DNA of 64,000 nucleotides from Balanoglossus misakiensis (GCA_040954595.2 CM082578.2:2852001-2916000), one strand, 5' to 3'; positions 1 to 14,390 are shown, counted from the first letter of the stretch. Notes: generated from the letters alone by a model not told the origin. Numbers and translations: made by a program.

Positions 1-758
1 GAGCAGTAGCACATGGTGATATTAAAGCTGTAACACTATCGATCTGTCCATCTATAAGTTGATCGGTTGATTTGATACAATTATATTTATATCTTCTATA
101 GCACACTATATAATAGTATAAAATCTCAATGCGCTTTACATCACTTGCAGATAATAAAAAAATACACTAAAAATAATTACTTACATGATATGTTATCGTT
201 AAATGTGTTGATATGTTATCGGTTAGGAAAATGTACTATGTAATCGGTAAACTTTACTATGTTATCAGGGTTGATACATTATAGGCTTTAACAGGGCATA
301 GTGCAAAACCAATACATTTGACTCAAATTATAAGGCAACACCCGGGAATGTAGAGGGCTGGTGAATATTATATTGACAAGTTGCCAAGGCTACAATGAAC
401 CTTACCTGGCGAGGTATATAATCCTTTTTCATTTCATTGTCTTAGTACAATGGTGTGTGGGGCTTAGCGCAGAGGCCATTTGCCTGTCGCGAGGGCACAT
501 AAACAATGCATTCAGAAACTACGTGTATATTTAATAACATCTCTAGGGGTACATTTGATCAAAATTGCCACTGAGGGTGCTATTATGAGCCCTTTCTCAA
601 ATATTGACTGACTTCCATAGCAAGAAATTTAAGCCAGCGGGAAATTAATTACACGTCCCCAGTGCCTGTTATGGTGTATCATGCAGAGAGATTCAACGTA
701 TTGTAAGTATAACTACCTCAAACAGGATTTAGGACTTAAATGAATTATCCATACTCAC

Positions 759-2264
<1,506 letters not shown>

Positions 2265-3560
2265 CTGAAACATAAATCATCACTTTATTGATGTTGTGCA
2301 ACTTTTGATACAACACTGATACAAAATGGTTTGATAAGAATACATCACACTAAACACACCCTCTTGTGTTAACAGATATCTTTTTGAAACTTGGAACAAT
2401 ATCACTCCATTTCTTGTATGCTGAGGTGATGAAAAAATCAATGGTCAGTACATTGCTTCTTAGCAGCTCGGACAGTTTTCATTTTATTTTGATTCCGCGT
2501 ATCCACTTAAGTTTCTTGCTCTGCTCCATACAACATGGTGATACGATATTAGCTCAATTGTCATCATAACCTTAGTTTCATTTGCTTTGTTGACGAGCTG
2601 GATTCTGCATATTCTCTAGTGAGTATAAAGGGTACACAATATGTGGAACACAATCATCTGTTAATCAATCGTAAAGCTGGTCTTTACCAAGTGTTTACAG
2701 CATTTTGCATCATTGTAATCTAATGCCCTTTTATGCCATATTTTGTGTGTTCAAATGCTATATATAAGTACAAACTTTTATCCATTTGTTTTGTAAATTC
2801 ATCTTACATTGAGATTCATCGCACCTGCAACGCAAGTCGACTGAAACATGTTTTTAATTATCGGCGCGCCCGATTTTTATCAGGCTGACTCACTGAGCAT
2901 GTAACAGAATTTGCAACATTGTTCGTGTTGAAGCAGACACAAAGTCTCGGATTACATTACAGCACAGTACATTACATTACAGAGTAAATTTACGACCAAG
3001 ACAAGTTAGAAAATCAAAAACTCAAAAACTTTGTGATGAACAAGCGACCTAGGGCCCATAGAGCTCCTCTGTAATGGGTTGCAGGAACGATTAGGTAACC
3101 AGTTAGCAGGATTTATATGCAGGTTATGATGAGAAGCTGAATATTCAACAAGCCAACATAGGTAGGGAGTAGCATAAGAAAGTGCGGAGGATAGACATAC
3201 ACACATGGCTGAGCCAAAACATAAAAATATGCAAATTTAACCACAATTTGAACAATAAGGTCACCCCAAGGAAGCTGCATACCAATTTTTCAAACAATTG
3301 GACCAGCGGTTTCAATGAAGAAGACAAATGAAGAAAAATGTTGAAAGACAACGGACAGACGACGACGGGCAGTCCACCTATCTGATAAGCTCCGCATCTC
3401 TGACAGCAGAGCTAATAAAATCAGCACGGCAAAATGTGTGTGATTCCCATTAGGCTGGGCAAATTCAAAATAATGTTTGACGTCAGCGCGCGCCTAGGTT
3501 TACGAGAAATTTCGCAAATACAAACAATTATGCAAATGAGGTCAAACGGGTCATGATGTC
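2265..3560. other. Non-coding stretch upstream of the SRCR exons
   Basis: No convincing exon or repeat family was found. Open frames here are short, lack splice context and show no recognisable motif. SRCR exons upstream of 2264 should exist but are not recognised in this stretch. Confidence 0.5.
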
Positions 3561-3665
3561 ATATGTCTGTTCGTCTCACTGTGTTCTCGACCGTGGTTGT
3601 TGCGCGACAAGGACGTGTCGTCTGTAGGTTTATTTTGGGTCGCGTGTGGGTAAAATTGGACAAAG

Positions 3666-4089
3666 ATGGCAAAAGATGTTCAGAAAACGAGAGTATGCGA
3701 AATTATAAGTTGCAGAGTTACACAGAACAAGAAGGTGGCAATGGATTGGTATGCCTTCGAAGTCAGTCCAAATGACAGCTTCGCTGCGCTGTACAAAGGG
3801 CTAGTTCTCGTTATTCAGACTAAACACGATCGGTTCGAAACAAAAATGGCAAAAGATTGCATAACGTCTTGTTACCTGATACAGTCGGAAAAAAAGTGGT
3901 GAAGATGAGAAGATAGAGGTGTGTCCACGATTGTCTATTGCAAAAACGTGTGATCGATTCCATAAGTACTACATTCTTTTCGATGTAAAATCAAAGGGAG
4001 ACGAAAATACCAACACTGACCTAGTGCAAACTCAGAACGATGTTTATAGAACAGTCGGAATCATGGAGGTACCTCCATGGTCAGAATGA
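3666..4089 (+). pseudogene. Unrecognised reading frame broken at a run of seven A
   Basis: A frame opens at ATG 3666 (MAKDVQKTRVCEII) and stops at 3900-3902, just after a run of seven A at about 3890. In the frame two bases over, coding-like sequence continues without a stop to a TGA at 4087-4089 (EDEKIEVCPRLSIAK, FHKYYILFDVKSKG, VGIMEVPPWSE). The upstream GC-rich stretch could be a promoter or 5' UTR. The product is unknown. It may be a one-base deletion or insertion in a real gene, a sequencing error in the homopolymer, or a missed small intron. CCCAG|GTTAGT near 4120 resembles a splice donor. Confidence 0.35.
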
Positions 4090-4140
4090 CAGGTGATTCA
4101 AGGTTGTCCATGTGATCCCAGGTTAGTAAAACATTATTTT

Positions 4141-6344
4141 ATTTATAATTGTGTTGTATGTCTGTGAATAAATGTTGTGTATGACTAAACTGCAGCCCAG
4201 AAAAAGTTGTCAGAGCCATTTTGTTGCATTCCACATATAAACTGAAAACTAATTTGCTAAATAAATTTTGTTTGAGTAGAATTACAAACTCTGATTTTTG
4301 TGTCATTTAGTAGCACAGAACTTGGCACTATTCTGTTATAACTCTACAGCTCTGCCTGTTGTGGTGTTGGCCTAAGTAAGTACAGTTTATGCTGTAGTAC
4401 CTGTAAAGGTCATGTAAACCTCCATTTAATTTGTACTTTTTTCTTTGCAATAGATCCTGTTCCGGATGAAAGTGGGGACCACTTTGAAAGGTTTACAGAA
4501 GTCTAAGGCAAACCAACACATGAAATTTATTGCCCCAGCAGAAAGGGACTGGTACTTGGTGCAGAAAACATCAACTTCAGACTGAGTGGTGAAAAGTTCG
4601 AGCTGTGGACTTGTGCCCTGCATAAACTGCAAAAAGCTCAGGTATGGTAAAGCATTGTACACAGTACTATATTCGACATTTTGATATCCATTGTAAATTG
4701 GATATTTTTTTCTCATTTGTCTATTAACCACACTGCAAGCCATACAATGTAGTAAACACTGTGTATTGTGAAAAAAGTGAAGAGAAAGGAACTGAACCTT
4801 GTACACTAAGACATTAACAGTGTCTTGTTATGTGTTTTCTATGTACATGTACATGTACATGTATATTAAAAAATAATACAACTAAGACTTCTCCGTTTTT
4901 CATTTCTCTTTGATAGGTGTATTTATCTGCAAAGAGGCTTGATTCACAGCAAAAACACAACAACTTCAGGTACTCCTAGATGATGGTCTTTATATCTGTG
5001 GTGGGGTACGAGTACAACCAGGTCATCCTCTCTATGGAACGTGTGTTGTGAGCCAGAATCAGAGTTAAATTTGTTAAATTTTCAACTGTTAAATTTTCAA
5101 CTGTTCCAATTTGCCAGAAAATGTTGTGTTTTGACTGTTGTCATGAGCAAGTTGAGCAGTACAGATGGATTTCATCAAATGGAAATTGTGACTGTCAAGG
5201 TGTTTGGCTGAAACTTTTTCAATAAAATATTGTTCAACTGATATATGCGTATGTGCATTAATATTGAATTTACTGTTTTACTCAGTATCTTTGAACGTGA
5301 CACTGTAAACGTCTGTGGAATAATTTAGATGTAAAATATGTTTTTAAGTTTAAGGACAAGGGTTTTCTTCAATGGATATTTGCTTTCAATTTCTCATAAT
5401 ATCTCATTTGCATATTTTGGAATATATAATTAGTTTGTTTTGTAAACCGCCCCCCCCCCCCCCCATCATAGGTTTTGGATCTTGGGGTGACGTCAAACAT
5501 AGTTTTGAATTTGCGCAGCCTTATTTTATAAATATATAAAAGACAAATCTTCATGAGTCACTGCTCTCCCAATTAAAAGGTTCAAACTTGGGTAATTGTT
5601 GAAAGTAAACATTTTGTGTTTTAAAATATGCTAACCTGTGCATGTGGCGTGTGTTCTCTTATACATGATTATTATACCTCACGTATTATACCGTATTCGT
5701 GATTGGCTCGGAAGCCTCGCCCATGAATGTTTGGCTTTCCTCTTGCCCTCGCCCTTAAACAAACGTTAATGGTCAGGGCGTCGTCCATTATTTCTATATT
5801 TTACACCAAAATTGCAGCCAACAGGGCAGTATCCTTAAAATTATTTGAGTTCGAAGTAGGTTTATGCAGCTACAATTCTTGGGAGATCGAGAAATTTTAC
5901 ATTCTCAGCAACGTACGACATGGACGTAACCCTACGTTCTTCTATGCTGTAGTGTATGTACGTTCACATGTTCGGCGTAATAAAATTAATAACTCATGCT
6001 GCTCGGGCAACATCACGATTTGAAGCCTGCCCTCGGGCTAGTGCTCTCTGACCAAAATATTGATGATACCATCCCTCATTCAGGCTTCAAATCGTGACGT
6101 TTCCCTCGCTATCATGTGTCATTATTTATATACAACAGCCATGTTTTTTTCAGGTAGAGTGGGTTTCCCACAAATGTTTCACATTTGCACATTGCAGCAT
6201 TAAAAACAACGTCTCAGTCAATTTTCGTTGCAGGTGCGATGATTTTTAGTGTAATGTCAACAATAAACATGTAGTTCGTTACGAACGGCTCCTATACTTA
6301 CTTCACTGACTCAGTGGATCGCGCTGTATTGCATGAGTTGGGCT
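4141..6344. other. Mostly non-coding; poly-C tract, short exon-like fragments and a perfect hairpin
   Basis: An in-frame segment ending near 5065 (LQVLLDDGLYICGGV then PGHPLYGTCVV and a stop) could be the last exon of the frame at 3666, but the connection is not shown. A poly-C run lies at about 5449-5464. ACATGT repeats lie at about 4842-4861. TCACGATTTGAAGCCTG at 6013-6029 is perfectly inverted at 6081-6097. Confidence 0.4.
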
Positions 6345-6348
6345 ATTA

Positions 6349-7518
6349 TTAGGGCCCAAGCCAAGCCAGGCTTGGGCCCTATTGGTTTCGTTGGTATTTT
6401 TCAGTCTTTCTTTCTTTCTTTCTTTCTTTATTCTTATGTCAATTCTTTGTCGCTCTAGATCTCAGACACCACTGCAGGTACAGTTTTCAAACTTGCTACA
6501 GTGGTCAAGGTCAATGAGTAGTCGTGCATTGAACCCATGAATTTTTAATTAGTCACGTGACCTGGCGGCCATATTGGATTTTCTGAAAAAATGCAAATCT
6601 CAGATCTCAGAAACTACATGTCAGATCGACTTCAAATTTGGCGTGCAGGTAGACTACCTTCTGTCAATCATTTTTGTAATTGGAAATTATGCTGACAAAG
6701 TTGCAGTTTTTTTGCTACAATTTTTTTTCTGAAATCTGGCTTAAATTTCAAAAATCTTCTTCTCCAGAACCGGTGATAACCGAGACACGGGGTTTGGGGT
6801 ATGTGGTCACCTAACTGATGTCTATCAAGTTTGCGAAGATCATTGTGATTGGTCGAAGATTACGGCGGCCATATTGGATTTTCGAAAAACCCTAGTAAAA
6901 TAACAAAAATCTTCTTCTCAAGAACCGGAGATAACTGAGTCACAATATTTGGTGTGTGTGGTCATTAAACAGATGTCTATCAAGTTTGCGAAGAGGAATG
7001 TGATTGGTCGAAGATTATGGCGGCCATATTGGATTTTGTGAAAAACGATTAAAAAGTAAAAATTCCCTTTCTAGCCTAAAAATTGATAGCACAGAAATTC
7101 TTTTTATGGATATGAATCATCATATGCCAAGAATATGCTATAAATATTTTGGTAATTTTGGCAATGACCTTTGACCTACTTTTGACGCATCATTTTTCTG
7201 CATATCTAATTCCAGGCTAACCTTTAAGGCTATCATTCTGGTTTTTGATGTATGTGGATTTGTATGTGATCAAAAAATTTTGCTACTTTTCATGACCCCT
7301 TTGACCTCTGCTGACCTCATTAAATATGCACATACCTAATTACAGATGAACCAATAGACCTAGAGGTTTTGTTTTTGTTATACATGGACCAGTATGGGGT
7401 CAAAATATTTTGCCCAAATGTTGGGTGACCTCGGGTGACCTTTGACCTACTTAACACTATATCAGCATCAGATCAGATAATAGAGCTTGGGCCCGGACAA
7501 TGCTGCTTGCAGCTTTAA
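6349..7518 (+). mobile_element. 1.4-kb repeat family, unit A1 with palindromic 5' terminus
   Basis: This unit starts with a palindrome (GGGCCCAAGCCAAGCC with its inverse) and then TATTGGTTTCGTTGG. A (CTTT)n tract and the family body follow. The body has GTCACGTGAC, repeated ATGGCGGCCATATTGG blocks, a CCAAT-box-like ATTGGTCG and TGACCTTTGACCT. It ends GGGCCCGGACAATGCTGCTTGCAGCTTTAAT, shown here as the pieces GGGCCCGG and GCTGCTTGCAGC, the latter a terminal hairpin. No transposase is encoded. Subterminal inverted GGGCCCAAG, a 3' hairpin, a microsatellite and head-to-tail tandem arrangement resemble non-autonomous Helitron or HINE-like elements. The TTAA ends could instead indicate a Kolobok or piggyBac-type MITE. 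Confidence 0.7.
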
Positions 7519-8946
7519 TTCTTTCTTTCTTTCTTTCTTTCTTTATTCTTGTGTCAATTCTTTGTCGCTCTAGATCTCAGACACCGCTGCAGGTACACTT
7601 CTCAAACTTTCTACAGTGGTCAAGGTCAATGAGTAGTCGTGCATTGAACCCTTGAATTTTTAATTAGTCACGTGACCTGGCGGCCATATTGGATTTTCTG
7701 AAAAAATGCAAATCTCAGATCTCAGAAACTACAAGTCAGATCGACTTCAAATTTGGTGTGCAGGTAGATTACATTCTGCCCATCATTTTTGTAATTGGAA
7801 ATTATGCTGTCAATGTTGCAGTTTTTTTGCTACAATTTTTTTTCTGAAATCCGGCTTAAATTTCAAAAATCTTCTTCTCCAGAACCGGTGACAACCGAGA
7901 CACGGGGTTTGGGGTATGTGGTCAACTATCTGATGTCTATCAAGTTTGCGAAAATCATTGTGATTGGTCGAAGATTATGGCGGCCATATTGGATTTTCGA
8001 AAAACCATAGTAAAACTTCAAAAATCTTCTTCTCAAGAACCGGCGATAATTGAGTCACAAGATTTGGGCAGTATGGTCACTATACTGATGTCTATCAAGT
8101 TTGCAAAGAGCATTGTGATTGGTCGAAGATTATGGCGGCCATATTGGATTTTGCGAAAAACGATTAAAAAGTAAAAATTCCCTTTCTAGCCTAAAAATTG
8201 ATAGCACAGAAATTATTTTTATGGATATGAATCATCATATGACTACAATGTGCTATAAATATTTTGGTAATTTTGGCAATGACCTTTGACCTACTTTTGA
8301 CGCATCATTTTTCTGCATATCTTATTCCAGGCTAATCAATAGGGCTATAAGTTTGGTTTTTGATGTATGTGGATTAATGTGTGATCAAAATATTTTGCTA
8401 CTTTTCACGACCCCTTTGACCCCTGCTGACCTCATTAATTATGTGCATAGCTAATTACAGACGAACCAATAGACCTAGAGGTTTTGTTTTTGTTGGACAG
8501 GACCAGTATGGGGTCAAATGTTTTTACCCAAATGTTGGGTGACCTCTGGTGACCTTTGACCTACTTTCGCAAATCTCAGCATCCAAAGCAGATACAGCCT
8601 TCGCGTTTGGAGGTATGGGGCCATAATGAAAAGCCAAAGTTTTGGGTCACCTGTGACAACTGCTTATTTATGTGCATACCTAATTCCGGGCTAACCAAAA
8701 GGGCTAGAGGTCTGGTTTTTGTTGGACATGGACCACTATGGGTCAAAATTTTCTGCCCAAATTGTGGGTGACCTCTGGGTGACCTTTGACCTACTTAAAA
8801 CTATATCAGCACTAAACATAGATATAATCTTGATATTTCATGTGATAAAACACAACATTATGTTTCTACTCATTAATTATGTGCATATCTAATAATCAGA
8901 TCAGATAATAGAGCTTGGGCCCGGACAATGCTGCTTGCAGCTTTAA
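7519..8946 (+). mobile_element. 1.4-kb repeat family, unit A2
   Basis: This unit directly follows A1 and begins in its (CTTT)n tract without the GGGCCC palindrome. It ends in GCTGCTTGCAGCTTTAA at 8943-8946. It contains the same body blocks and three TGACCTTTGACCT sites at roughly 230-270 bp intervals. No real coding sequence is present. Confidence 0.8.
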
Positions 8947-10613
8947 TTTCTTCTTCTTTCTTTATTCTTGTGTCAATTCTTTGTCGCTCTAGATCTCAGA
9001 CACCGCTGCAGGTACACTTCTGAAACTTGCTACAGTGGTCAAGGTCAATGAGTAGTCGTGCATTGAACCTGTGAATTTTTAATTAGTCACGTGACCTGGC
9101 GGCCATCTTGGATTTTCTAAAAAAATGCAAATCTCAGATCTCAGAAACTACAAGTCAGATCAACTTCAAATTTGGCATGCTGGTAGACTACCTTCTGCCA
9201 ATCATTTTTGTAATTGGAAATTATGCTGACAATGTTGCAGTTTTTTTGCTACAATTTTTTTTCTGAAATCTGGCTTAAATTTCAAAAATCTTCTTCTCCA
9301 GATCCGGTGATAACCGAGTCATGCGGTTTGGGGTATGTGGTCACCTAACTGATGTCTATCAAGTTTGCGAAGATCATTGTGATTGGTTGAAGATTATGGC
9401 GGCCATATTGGATTTTCTAAAAACCCTAGTAAAATTTCAAAAATCTTCTTCTCAAGAACCGGCGATAACCGAGTCACAAGATTTGGTGTGTGTGGTCACT
9501 AAACAGATGTCTATCAAGTTTGCGAAGAGGAATGTGATTGGTCGAAGATTATGGCGGCCATATTGGATTTTGTGAAAAACGATTAAAAGTAAAAATTCCC
9601 TTTCTAGCCTAAAAATTGATAGCACAGAAATTCTTTTTATGGATATGAATCATCATATGACAAGAATAAGCTATAAATATTTTGGTAATTTTGGCAATGA
9701 CCTTTGACCTACTTTTGACGCATGATTTTTCTGCATATCTAATTCCAGGCTAACCAATAGGGCTATAAGTTTGGTTTTTGATGTATGTCGATTTGTATGT
9801 GATCCAAAAATTTTGCTACTTTTCATGACCCCTTTGACCTCTGCTGACCTCATTAAATATGTACATACCTAATTACAGATGAACCAATAGACCTAGAGGT
9901 TTTGTTTTTGTTATACATGGACCAGTATGGGGTCAAAATATTTTGCCCAAATGTTGGGTGACCTCAGGTGACCTTTGACCTACTTTTGCATATCTCGACA
10001 TCCACAGCAGATACAGCCTTGGCGTTTGGAGGTATGGGGCCATAATGAAAAGCCAAAGTTTTGGGTCACCTGTGACACCTGCTTAACTCATTATTTATGT
10101 GCATACCTAATTATAGGCTAACCAAAAGGGCTAGAGGTCTGGTTTTTGTTGGACATGGACCACTATGGGTCAAAATTTTCTGCCCAAATTTTGGATGACC
10201 TCAGATGACCTTTGACCTACTTTTGCATATCTCGGCATCCAAAGCAGGTACAGCCTTGGCATTTGGAGGTATGGGGCCATAATGAAAAGCTAAAGCCAAA
10301 GTTTTGGGTCACCTGTGACACCTGCTTTACACATTATTTATGTGCATACCTAATTCCAGGCTAACCAAAAGGGCTAGAGGTCTGGTTTTTGTTGGACATG
10401 GACCACTATGGGTTAAAATTTTCTGCCCAAATGTTGGGTGACCTCTGGGTGACCTTTGACCTACTTAACACTTTATCAGCACCAAACATAGATATAACCT
10501 TGATATTTCATGGGATAGAACAGCATTATGTTTCTACTCATTAATTATGTGCATATCTAATATCAGATCAGATAATAGAGCTTGGGCCCGGACAAGGCTG
10601 CTTGCAGCTTTAA
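8947..10613 (+). mobile_element. 1.4-kb repeat family, unit A3 (longer, extra internal sub-repeats)
   Basis: This unit is longer than its neighbours because an internal block of about 240 bp (TGACCTTTGACCTACTTTTGC, then AGGCTAACCAAAAGGGC) is present extra times around 9960-10450. It ends with the hairpin GCTGCTTGCAGC and TTTAAT at 10613. The added copies show the internal sub-repeat expands independently of the ends. Confidence 0.75.
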
Positions 10614-10822
10614 TTTATATTGGTATAGTCTAGAAGGTCTCTCCATTTTTCAAATTCAATTCTCGATAATTTCGAAGTCTGGAATAATAAGCTTGTTACG
10701 GGTGTGTTCACGGGGAGTGTCTTGGGGATTTCACCGGTTTCAAAGGTAGAGACCCAAAACTAATCGCTACTGATCAATTTCGCCTGTAAAGCTATTTACT
10801 ATCGTAGTCGAGGCAATGGCCG

Positions 10823-11370
10823 TATCGGAGATGATAAAACTCTGACCATGAGCCATTTTGTGGATCACAGCTCGGATACTACACTCTGATGACTACGCTC
10901 CAGACGCGATTTAAGCGACGATGGATATCGGAATATTTGCCCGCGTTACGTGAAAACCACTCGCCAACAGGGAGTCCCGGGAACAAGATACAGGTTGGGG
11001 ACGTGGTCCTTGTACATGAGGACGTCAAACGACGCCTGGAATGGAGTCTGGCTATAGTGGAACGACTGAATTACGGACGCGACAACCTTGTCCGATCAGC
11101 GGAAATCAAAACCGCCAAGGGACAAGCCCCAAGGCCAGTGAGTAAACTCTTCCCGCTGGAAGTAAACTCGCGCTGAATTGAACTGAACATTGAATTGTCT
11201 GTGCTTCAATGACATTTGAACATTGACCAATATGATTGTTTACCGTTTACATGTATTTCAAAGTTTTCTAGTTTATTGTTGATTTCTTGTTCACTTTCGC
11301 GGCCCCGGAGAATATCGGAGATGATAAAACTCTGACCATGAGTCATTTTCCGGATCACAGCTCGGATACT
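10823..11370. repeat. 58-bp direct repeat flanking the BEL/Pao pol end
   Basis: Segments at 10823-10880 and 11313-11370 are nearly identical (TATCGGAGATGATAAAACTC at the start, CAGCTCGGATACT at the end). They lie on either side of the pol C-terminal fragment. They are most simply parts of two LTR copies, or of one LTR and a rearranged piece. Confidence 0.7.
10889..11176 (+). pseudogene. BEL/Pao retrotransposon pol C-terminus (DUF5641-like), fragment
   Basis: An open frame of 95 aa matches the domain that ends BEL/Pao polyproteins just after the integrase. It has an RRW-SEYLPALRE helix, a VGDVVLVHEDV strand pair, then GRDNLVRSAEI and a final PVSKLFPLE. The rest of pol (protease, reverse transcriptase, integrase core) is absent upstream, where only a 58-bp LTR-like piece and unit A3 are found. 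It is a relic, not an active gene. I describe the fragment only and have not reconstructed the parent element. Confidence 0.8.
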
Positions 11371-11615
11371 TTGAGCCAATCAGAGCAGAGTATTTTAGCC
11401 CAATCAGAGGCCCAGTTAATCGTCCAATGACGTATTTTTCCCGCCAAAACAAAATTTGTTACTTTTTGGCTGGCGTTTTGTGCTTGTGTAACCGGTTCTG
11501 GAGTGACATTCAATAAAGTTGTTCAAACGTTGTACAGCAGCGTCCCGCTCCTGTAATTTCCCCTGCCATCCCCTCAGAACCTTTCTCATAATTCACCCCA
11601 GACGTATAGTATGTC
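11177..11615 (+). repeat. Putative BEL/Pao LTR
   Basis: This non-coding block sits between the pol end and the gag start. It contains a polyadenylation signal AATAAA at 11512-11517 and ends just before TGGTGCCGAGACCAGG, which has the form of a tRNA primer-binding site. Exact LTR ends were not determined. An LTR with pol on its left and gag on its right is the unusual point. Confidence 0.55.
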
Positions 11616-11649
11616 ACCTTTTTGGTGCCGAGACCAGGATTTACCGATT

Positions 11650-12439
11650 ATGATGGCAGAACCAGAGGAACAGGAGCACCCAGCACCCGCTCAGGCGGTC
11701 CCAGGAGCAAACTCGCTCTACAGGCTGAAAGGCACACGAAGGGGTCACCGTGGATCCTTGACAAGACTTCTCAACAAAGCAGAGGATATCATCTCATCAT
11801 TTGAAGAGAAAGATGACAAGATCGAAGCTCTCGATACCCTCATCACCACACGTGAACTGATAAACGCGAAATACGACATTCTCGTATCCCTCGACTTGAA
11901 GATCATCGAATCCGTTGACGAAGGCGACCTCGAAGGCGTGATCGAGGAAACCGACGACTACTTTCGATAGAAAGCTCAAGATCGGCCGATTCATCGATAG
12001 AAATTCGCGAGCGACCTCGCCCGACCGATCTTCCAACGAAGAAATCACTTCCGCGGCACACTCTATTCAGAGGAAAACTACAAGTCTGCCGAAACTTCAG
12101 CTACCCATCTTTTAGGGTGACATTCTCAAATGGGTCAGTTTCCACGACGCGTTCAAATCCGCTGTCCACGACGACAAGAATCTGGGAGACGTCCAGAAAT
12201 TCCAGTAGTTACGCGCACAGCTTCAAGGCGAAGCCGCTCGATCTATCGAAGGACTGTCATTAACAAGTTCAAACTACGCACACGCGCTCCAACTTCTCAC
12301 CGAACGTTATGGCAAAACACGCAAGATTATAAGCGCCTACATGAAATCGCTGTGGGACATGCCGAGTCCCGAAGGCGAACTTACCAGTCTACGAAACCTC
12401 TACGACACTCTAGAGTACGGCAACCGAGAAGGCTCATGA
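11650..12439 (+). pseudogene. BEL/Pao gag (DUF1759-like), broken
   Basis: The N-terminal part is open from about 11650 (MAEPEEQEHPAP) to a stop at 11968-11970. Recognisable gag sequence then continues in another frame, with motifs LPKLQLPIF, ILKWVSFHDAFKSAVHD, QLQGEAARSIEGL and LLTERYGK. It has in-frame stops near 12110 and 12206 and ends at 12439. The breaks are therefore at least one frameshift and two nonsense changes. The 3' end abuts the long-TIR element at 12456, so gag was probably cut off by that insertion or by a deletion. Confidence 0.75.
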
Positions 12440-12574
12440 AACAAGTATACTATTTGTGACTTTTTTAAAATACTTTTTGTTCGTTTTTGTGTTTATACTT
12501 AAATCTTAGCTTGAATTTTCTTTAACTTTGTTTTTAACTTTTAATTTCTGTTTAATTTTAACTTTAATTTTAAC

Positions 12575-13005
12575 TTTAACTTTGATTTCGATTTCGATTT
12601 TGATTTACGAAATGAAAAACGATCTAGATTTTGATTTTGATTTCCATTTCGATTTTGATTTACGAAATGAAAAACGATCTGAATTTTGATTTCGATTTTG
12701 ATTTTGATTTACGAAATAAAAAACGATCTAGATTTTGATTTTGATTTTGATTTCGATTTCGATTTACGAAATGAAAAACGATCTGAATTTTGATTTCGAT
12801 TTTGATTTTGATTTACGAAATAAAAAACGATCTAGATTTTGATTTTGATTTCGATTTCCATTTCGATTTTGAGTTACGAAATGAAAAACGATCTGAATTT
12901 TGATTTCGATTTCGATTTTGATTTCGATATTGATTTTGATTTCGATTTTGATTTTGATTTCGATTTCGATTTTGATTTCGATTTTGATTTTGATTTCGTT
13001 TTTCC
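12575..13005. repeat. (GATTTT/GATTTC)n hexamer array, left arm
   Basis: Alternating GATTTT and GATTTC hexamers are interrupted every 60 bp or so by TTTACGAAATGAAAAACGAT or the AAATAAAAAACGATCTAG variant. They produce Asn/Gln- or Ser/Lys-rich open frames that are artefacts of the repeat. Confidence 0.95.
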
Positions 13006-14256
13006 AACCTTTGAACTTTGACCTTCGTGATTGTCACATGATACCTGTGGAGCAATAAAAAAGGCTTTATGCAAATATCCAGTATTGTTGAATCGGCTCG
13101 GAAGTGGGAAGACAAATCCCAGCAGACAAAACTCTGGCGTGGAACGTAGCAGACAAAATACGTAATCCACTTTAAAACTTCAATTTTGGACAGTAGACTT
13201 AAATATTACCTCAATCAAACTAATCGAAATTAAAATATCCTATATTTAGCTGGAAAAATCACGCCACGGATGGAAATCGCCGACGAAAAATATACTCCCT
13301 TCGCGACCGTGCGTTACTTCCTGGTTAAACATTGTGTAAAGTGTGAGGCCACTGTCCTTTATCGACAAAACAATACACATGTACTTTTAAAACCACAGAT
13401 GGTAGAAAAAAGTCTCTGTTAAGAGAAATTTAGAAACATTTATAATCTACGTAAATTGGGATCTAAAAGACATTACATATTTCATTCAATAATCAGTTTA
13501 CTTGCATAAATTATATAAATGTTTATGAGTACATGTACATGTAAACTAAAATTCATCTTTGATTTAACTTTTACTTTGATTTTCTCCGCTCACGGTTGCT
13601 TAATTTGTAGAGTATGGCAACTAAGGCCCCCCCAAAAAAGATCGTTTCTGGTCAGCGCGCGCATCACTTGGAAGTCCCCGAGTCGATCCTTTTTTTCCCC
13701 AACCGAACTTGTGTATAAACGTTAGCGAACTCGAAAAAGTCAGTTCGCCGCAAGATGAAAAGAAAACCTAAAATCATCCGCAGAAAGAGGAAATTCGTTA
13801 AAACGCGTGATGAATGACTGCATTTTCAACACTGATATATTGCAAAGCTGCATAGAAAGTTGACGATTTCACTGACTCTAGTAAAAAATTATCTGACCAT
13901 ACGAATAGAATGATGGGCCATTTACCACATAATTTGGTAAAAACCATAACATGAAATATTATTTAGTTTCAAACTAAAATAATTAAAACATGCTCAGAGC
14001 CTTTAAACTAGTCTATGATATTAAAATAACATTTATGGATTTACTCAAACATTTGCATTAAAATGTTAAATGTAACTGTACGCCTCTAAGACACGTATAA
14101 GCAGTTTGTAACTTCGATCGGGATAGCTGAAAATCAGAGGTCAAAGGTCAAATACGATTAAAAGCTGTTTTTGGTATAAATTTGTCTAAATGTCTTTAAT
14201 ATTTTGCGTTAAATCATTGCACATTTAGTTACTCTTTCACATAAAATAAAATGTGC

Positions 14257-14390
14257 AAATCGATTTCGATTTTGATTTCGATTTTGATTTTGATTTCGTT
14301 TTTTTCAACCTTTGAACTTTAACCTTCATAATTGTCACATGATATCTTTGGACCAATCAAAAAATTATTTATGCTAATAGCCAGCGTTGG
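14257..14390. repeat. Internal third copy of the hexamer arm edge
   Basis: CGATTTCGATTTTGATTTC is followed by CAACCTTTGAACTTTAACC and GTCACATGATATCTTTGG. This matches the inner edge of the left arm at about 12940-13080, so a partial arm copy lies inside the element in the same orientation as the left arm. Confidence 0.75.

Noticed and set aside
5369-5554. Short Gly-rich minus-strand frame and other frames across C-tracts (also 50.2 and 51.0 kb)
   Set aside because: The glycine or proline runs come from poly-C/poly-G tracts, with no other coding evidence.
7706-10613. Repeated 60-90-aa open frames in the 1.4-kb units (also 17.7-33 kb)
   Set aside because: The same short frames recur with stops and indels between units on both strands, with no codon-level conservation visible. 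They are shadows of the repeat, not proteins.
12813-13115. Asn/Gln- and Ser/Lys-repeat open frames (also 16543-16905)
   Set aside because: They are produced by the GATTTT/GATTTC hexamer arrays, which are open in several frames on both strands.
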